Positions 60,514-64,000 of a DNA stretch of 64,000 nt are shown piece after piece. The notes beneath the pieces were generated by a model. It made no database searches and had not been told where the DNA came from. It saw only the letters and a program-made list of their open reading frames with translations. Positions within the stretch are counted from its first letter, which is position 1. Every line of letters begins with the position of its first letter. Both the position numbers and the translations under genes were made by a program. This DNA comes from Cyanobium sp. (GTDB taxonomy: Bacteria > Cyanobacteriota > Cyanobacteriia > PCC-6307 > Cyanobiaceae): NCBI GenBank assembly GCA_014191755.1, contig BJHE01000001.1, forward strand, positions 62,001 to 126,000, in the 5' to 3' direction.

Positions 60514-61932
60514 ATGGCTAAGACAGCGAACGACGTTCTCCGTCAGATCAAGGACGAGGGAATCGAACTAATCGATCTGAAATTCGTCGACCTGCACGGA
60601 AAATGGCAGCACCTCACGGTCTGCAACGATCTGATCGATGCAAGCGCCTTCAGCGACGGCGTGGCGTTCGACGGTTCATCGATCCGCGGTTGGAAAGCCA
60701 TCAACGAGTCGGACATGGCGATGGTGCCGGATCCGAATACCGCCTGGATCGACCCCTTTTACAGCCACAAAACCCTTAGCCTGATCTGCTCGATCCAGGA
60801 GCCCCGCAGCGGCCAGCCCTACAGCCGCTGCCCTCGCGCCCTGGCCCAAAAGGCGCTCGATTACTTGGCCAGCACCGGCATCGCCACCAAGGCCTATTTC
60901 GGTCCGGAACCGGAATTCTTTGTCTTCGATGATGTGCGCTACAAGAGTAGTAATGGTGGCAGCTTCTACCAAGTGGATTCGGCCGAGGCCGCCTGGAACA
61001 TCGATCGCGTCGAGGAGGGCGGCAACCTCGCTTATAAAATCCTGCTGAAGGAGGGCTATTTCCCAGTTGCTCCCAACGACACTCTGCAGGACATCCGCAG
61101 CGAGATGCTCCTCACGATGGGAGCCCTCGGGGTTCCGATCGAGAAGCAGCACCACGAAGTGGCCACGGCCCAGCACGAGCTCGGCATCAAATTTGCCGAA
61201 CTGATCAGCGCAGCCGACAACGTGATGATCTATAAGTACGTGGTGCGCAACATAGCCAAGAAGTATGGCAAAACGGCCACCTTCATGCCCAAGCCGATCT
61301 TCGCCGACAACGGCAGTGGCATGCACGTGCACCAGAGCCTCTGGAACGACGACCAGCCGCTCTTCTTCGGCGAAGGCACCTACGCCAACCTTTCCCAGAC
61401 TGCCCGCTGGTACATCGGTGGCTTACTGAAGCACGCCCCCAGCTTCCTCGCCTTCACCAACCCCACCACCAACAGCTACAAGCGCCTGGTGCCCGGTTTC
61501 GAAGCTCCGGTGAATCTGGTGTACTCGCAGGGCAACCGTTCGGCCGCCGTGCGAATCCCGCTCACCGGTCCGAGCCCGAAGGCGAAACGTCTTGAGTTCC
61601 GCTCCGGTGATGCCCTCGCCAATCCATACCTCGGCTTCGCCGCCATGCTGATGGCCGGCATCGACGGCATCAAGAACCAGATCGATCCCGGCGACGGCAC
61701 CGATGTCGACCTGTTCGAACTCTCGGCCGAGGAGCTCGCCAAGATCTCCACCGTGCCCGCCTCACTCAATGGGGCCCTCGAAGCCCTCAAGGCCGACAAG
61801 GACTACCTGCTGGCCGGCGGTGTGTTCAGCGATGACTTCATCGACAACTGGATCGCCCTGAAGTACGAGGAGGTGCAGCAGCTGCGCCAGCGGCCGCACC
61901 CCCACGAGTTCACCATGTACTACGACGCTTGA
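60514..61932 (+). CDS. glnA: Type I glutamine synthetase
   Basis: [69 protein letters not shown]. Confidence 0.98.
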   Translation: MAKTANDVLRQIKDEGIELIDLKFVDLHGKWQHLTVCNDLIDASAFSDGVAFDGSSIRGWKAINESDMAMVPDPNTAWIDPFYSHKTLSLICSIQEPRSGQPYSRCPRALAQKALDYLASTGIATKAYFGPEPEFFVFDDVRYKSSNGGSFYQVDSAEAAWNIDRVEEGGNLAYKILLKEGYFPVAPNDTLQDIRSEMLLTMGALGVPIEKQHHEVATAQHELGIKFAELISAADNVMIYKYVVRNIAKKYGKTATFMPKPIFADNGSGMHVHQSLWNDDQPLFFGEGTYANLSQTARWYIGGLLKHAPSFLAFTNPTTNSYKRLVPGFEAPVNLVYSQGNRSAAVRIPLTGPSPKAKRLEFRSGDALANPYLGFAAMLMAGIDGIKNQIDPGDGTDVDLFELSAEELAKISTVPASLNGALEALKADKDYLLAGGVFSDDFIDNWIALKYEEVQQLRQRPHPHEFTMYYDA

Positions 61933-62043
61933 TTCCCTTGCAGCTCCATCGGGGAGGCCTGGATCGAACTCTCCCCCGCTGTCGCGGGGAAGTTCATCAA
62001 CGCGGCGATCAGAACCTGGGTTGGGCAGTCCCCACACCCAGGC

Positions 62044-62289
62044 TTAACCTCGCCGCAGCTGGGCGATGGCGTTGGCCTGGCGCCGTTTGTCACGGGCGTG
62101 CCCTTTCGCCCAGGCGGTGATCGGACCACTGATGTCGGCGGCTTCGCTGGGGTCGGGCTGAGCCTGGAGACCTTGCAACAGGGCCAGGCGACGCCGCTCC
62201 TCCTGCTGACGACCGCGGGCCCAGGCCACGAAAAGGCTGTCGCGATCACGAACGACTGTCGTGAGGTGGTCAAAATCGGTCGTGCTCAT
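62044..62289 (-). CDS. Small conserved hypothetical protein
   Basis: MSTTDFDHLTTVVRDRDSLFVAWARGRQQEERRRLALLQGLQAQPDPSEAADISGPITAWAKGHARDKRRQANAIAQLRRG; helical, ordered composition. Confidence 0.6.
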   Translation of the reverse strand: MSTTDFDHLTTVVRDRDSLFVAWARGRQQEERRRLALLQGLQAQPDPSEAADISGPITAWAKGHARDKRRQANAIAQLRRG

Positions 62290-62482
62290 CAGAGGGCAGC
62301 TAAAACACTTGATCATTCTGTATCAACCACTACGGATTCAGGGGTTGCCAGGGCAGCTTTGCAACGTTGCGCTGCGCACCCGCCACCAGCCCGTCATCAA
62401 GCAGCCGGATGGACGGCCCCCGTGGAGGTCCGCAACCACCAGAAGAAGAAGCTGACCTCAGCAACGTGACCGCAGCTCGGCG

Positions 62483-62779
62483 TCAGCCAGCCAGCAGCCT
62501 CGCGAGCAGCAGCCCGGCTCCACCCCAGCGGCAGATCCGCCAGAAGAGTTCACTCCCGGCCTGGGGCGATGCCAGAGCTTCGGGCAAGGGATCCAGCAAC
62601 CGCTGAGCCATGGAGAGGTGCTGGCGGCGGCGGCGCTCGCGGGAGCCACCACTGCTTCGAGCCGCAGCCAAGCTATGAAGAGCACTGAGATGGTGGAGAA
62701 GTCTCGGGCCCTGGGGCCCGAGGGAAGTCCGCCGCAGCTCAGGCCAGCGTGGGGGAGAACGTCGGAACGCGGGGCTCAT
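62483..62779 (-). CDS. Hypothetical protein (tentative)
   Basis: C-terminal part of ORF 62483..63232; only the portion not antisense to the divergent gene looks protein-like (LLHHLSALHSLAAARSS...MAQRLLDPLPEAL). Confidence 0.4.
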   Translation of the reverse strand: MSPAFRRSPPRWPELRRTSLGPQGPRLLHHLSALHSLAAARSSGGSRERRRRQHLSMAQRLLDPLPEALASPQAGSELFWRICRWGGAGLLLARLLAG

Positions 62780-62788
62780 GGCGCCAGG

Positions 62789-63169
62789 ATGGATCAGGCC
62801 CAGGCAAATCGTCCAGTGCATCACCCCTCCAAACCCTCTCAGCCCGGCCCCCCCAGCTCCGGCTCCCCTCCTGCCGCCGGAACCGGCGGCAGGGTCGAAT
62901 CCTGGCCCGATGGCAGCCGGGAGCTGGCAGAACACCTGCAACGTCGGCTGGTGATCAGCGATCGCGACTGGCACGCCCTCAAGGCACAGCGATCCCGCCG
63001 GGCCGCTGAGCAACTGGCTGGTGCCCTGGTGCAGTTGCTGGGGGCGGATGATCCGGCGGCGATGAGGGGCGGGGAGGCTCGTCAGCGAGCGATCGCTCTC
63101 ACCGCCAGCGCCCTCGCCTGGCTCAAGGGGGAACTCAGGGATCCAGGCTGCCCGGACCACGGCCGCTGA
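62789..63169 (+). CDS. Conserved cyanobacterial hypothetical protein
   Basis: GSRELAEHLQRRLVISDRDWHALKAQRSRRAAEQLAGALVQLL...RQRAIALTASALAWLKGEL; helical ordered sequence. Confidence 0.65.
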   Translation: MDQAQANRPVHHPSKPSQPGPPSSGSPPAAGTGGRVESWPDGSRELAEHLQRRLVISDRDWHALKAQRSRRAAEQLAGALVQLLGADDPAAMRGGEARQRAIALTASALAWLKGELRDPGCPDHGR

Positions 63170-63644
63170 GCCGGCTGCGCTGAATCGCCACCTGGAGGCG
63201 ATTGCCTCGGTGACTCCAGCGAACGTCATCAAAGCAATGGTGGATTAAAAAGATCCCGCGACCGCAGGGGGCTTCCAGGCAGCCCGGCAACCCCCCGGAT
63301 CGCCGTTGCGACGGAACACCGTCCCCCTGGTCCTGCACCTGCCACACCAGCCAGCGCGGTGTGAGGATCCGCCGCACCCTCAGGCACTTGGCAGGATCGC
63401 AACCATTGCCGTGGCGCACGGCATTGACAAGCACTTCATGAAGACCGAGCTGGAGCTGGGCGGGGCCATCGACGCCTGCGAAGGGCTCCATCAACAGTTC
63501 CACGAAGGGCCCCAGATGAAGCGTGGAGGGGGTGATGTAGTCCGTCCAGCGCAATGGGCTGGCGGACCATCCGAATCTCAGCGGCAGCCTGGACTTGGGA
63601 CCTGCTGGGAACCAGGGAGCCTCAGGCATGCGGCTCCATGGCAT
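63135..63644 (-). CDS. Anti-sigma-factor-type ATP-binding protein (HATPase_c_2, RsbW-like)
   Basis: ELLMEPFAGVDGPAQLQLGLHEVLVNAVRHGNG (N box), WQVQDQGDGVP, GRGIFLIHHCFDDVRW. Confidence 0.82.
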   Translation of the reverse strand: MPWSRMPEAPWFPAGPKSRLPLRFGWSASPLRWTDYITPSTLHLGPFVELLMEPFAGVDGPAQLQLGLHEVLVNAVRHGNGCDPAKCLRVRRILTPRWLVWQVQDQGDGVPSQRRSGGLPGCLEAPCGRGIFLIHHCFDDVRWSHRGNRLQVAIQRSRLSGRGPGSLDP

Positions 63645-63761
63645 GGGAATTCACCACAAAGAGGCAGGGCCGAAGGAGTTTTCGGTCCCTAATGGGAAGA
63701 GGGGCCGTGGGCCTAGAGGGAGCAGGCAATTCCGCTGCCAACGATGTCTGCTGATCCGAAA

Positions 63762-64000
63762 TTAGCCTGTGGCAGCTGGGTTGGCGATCTTGATGCGGGA
63801 GGCCAGGGCAGGGTGTTGGAGCAGGGCATCCATGAGCCGAACGCCGCGGAGTTGGTTGACCAGGGGAAGATGGCCCTCCGGTGCCTCCACCGACCACGTG
63901 AAGGATCGGGGATAACGGGTCCAGATGCCATTGGCCTTCCAGCCGAGCTTGGGCCAGAGACGCTCCCACTGACCATCGCAGGAGAGCAGCAGTCGACCCT
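63762..64000 (-). CDS. Unidentified protein, C-terminal fragment (5' end beyond window)
   Basis: Minus frame open to the edge: GRLLLSCDGQWERLWPKLGWKANGIWTRYPRSFTWSVEAPEGHLPLVNQLRGVRLMDALLQHPALASRIKIANPAATG*; absent from the ORF track because its start lies outside. Confidence 0.6.
   Translation of the reverse strand, partial: GRLLLSCDGQWERLWPKLGWKANGIWTRYPRSFTWSVEAPEGHLPLVNQLRGVRLMDALLQHPALASRIKIANPAATG

Noticed and set aside
1-64000. Mobile element, prophage, toxin-antitoxin, restriction-modification or biosynthetic gene cluster
   Set aside because: No transposase, integrase, phage structural, nuclease-defence, NRPS/PKS or RiPP signatures seen in the ORF translations.

Overview
This is a GC-rich, gene-dense chromosomal segment from a picocyanobacterium (Synechococcus/Cyanobium type). 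The assignment rests on apcF, pcyA, chlP, hemA, sir (ferredoxin-type), sipA, glgC, glpX and a pxcA/cemA-like fragment. Most of it is housekeeping: purQS, ilvD, gnd-pgl-glgC-hemA-glpX, rpe, an lpt/ccs cluster, typA, glyS, sir, recG, tsf, rpsB, devBCA, two M16 peptidases, lspA, glnA. I saw no transposase, integrase, CRISPR array, rRNA or recognisable defence/phage module. The most interesting items are: (1) a cobalamin riboswitch (minus strand, about 7744-7876) in front of a hupE-cobW pair, suggesting B12-controlled cobalt uptake and allocation; (2) seven in-frame 21-bp repeats (EANEAKA) forming an N-terminal extension of ferredoxin-sulfite reductase; (3) an FHA domain fused to a class A penicillin-binding protein; (4) an AT-richer island with a secreted protein bearing a PEP-CTERM-like C-terminal tail; (5) a perfect GTAN8TAC NtcA site upstream of glnA; (6) several large gene overlaps (pcyA/devB, GTPase/small membrane protein). 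All calls come from reading the sequence and ORF translations by eye; no database searches were run.
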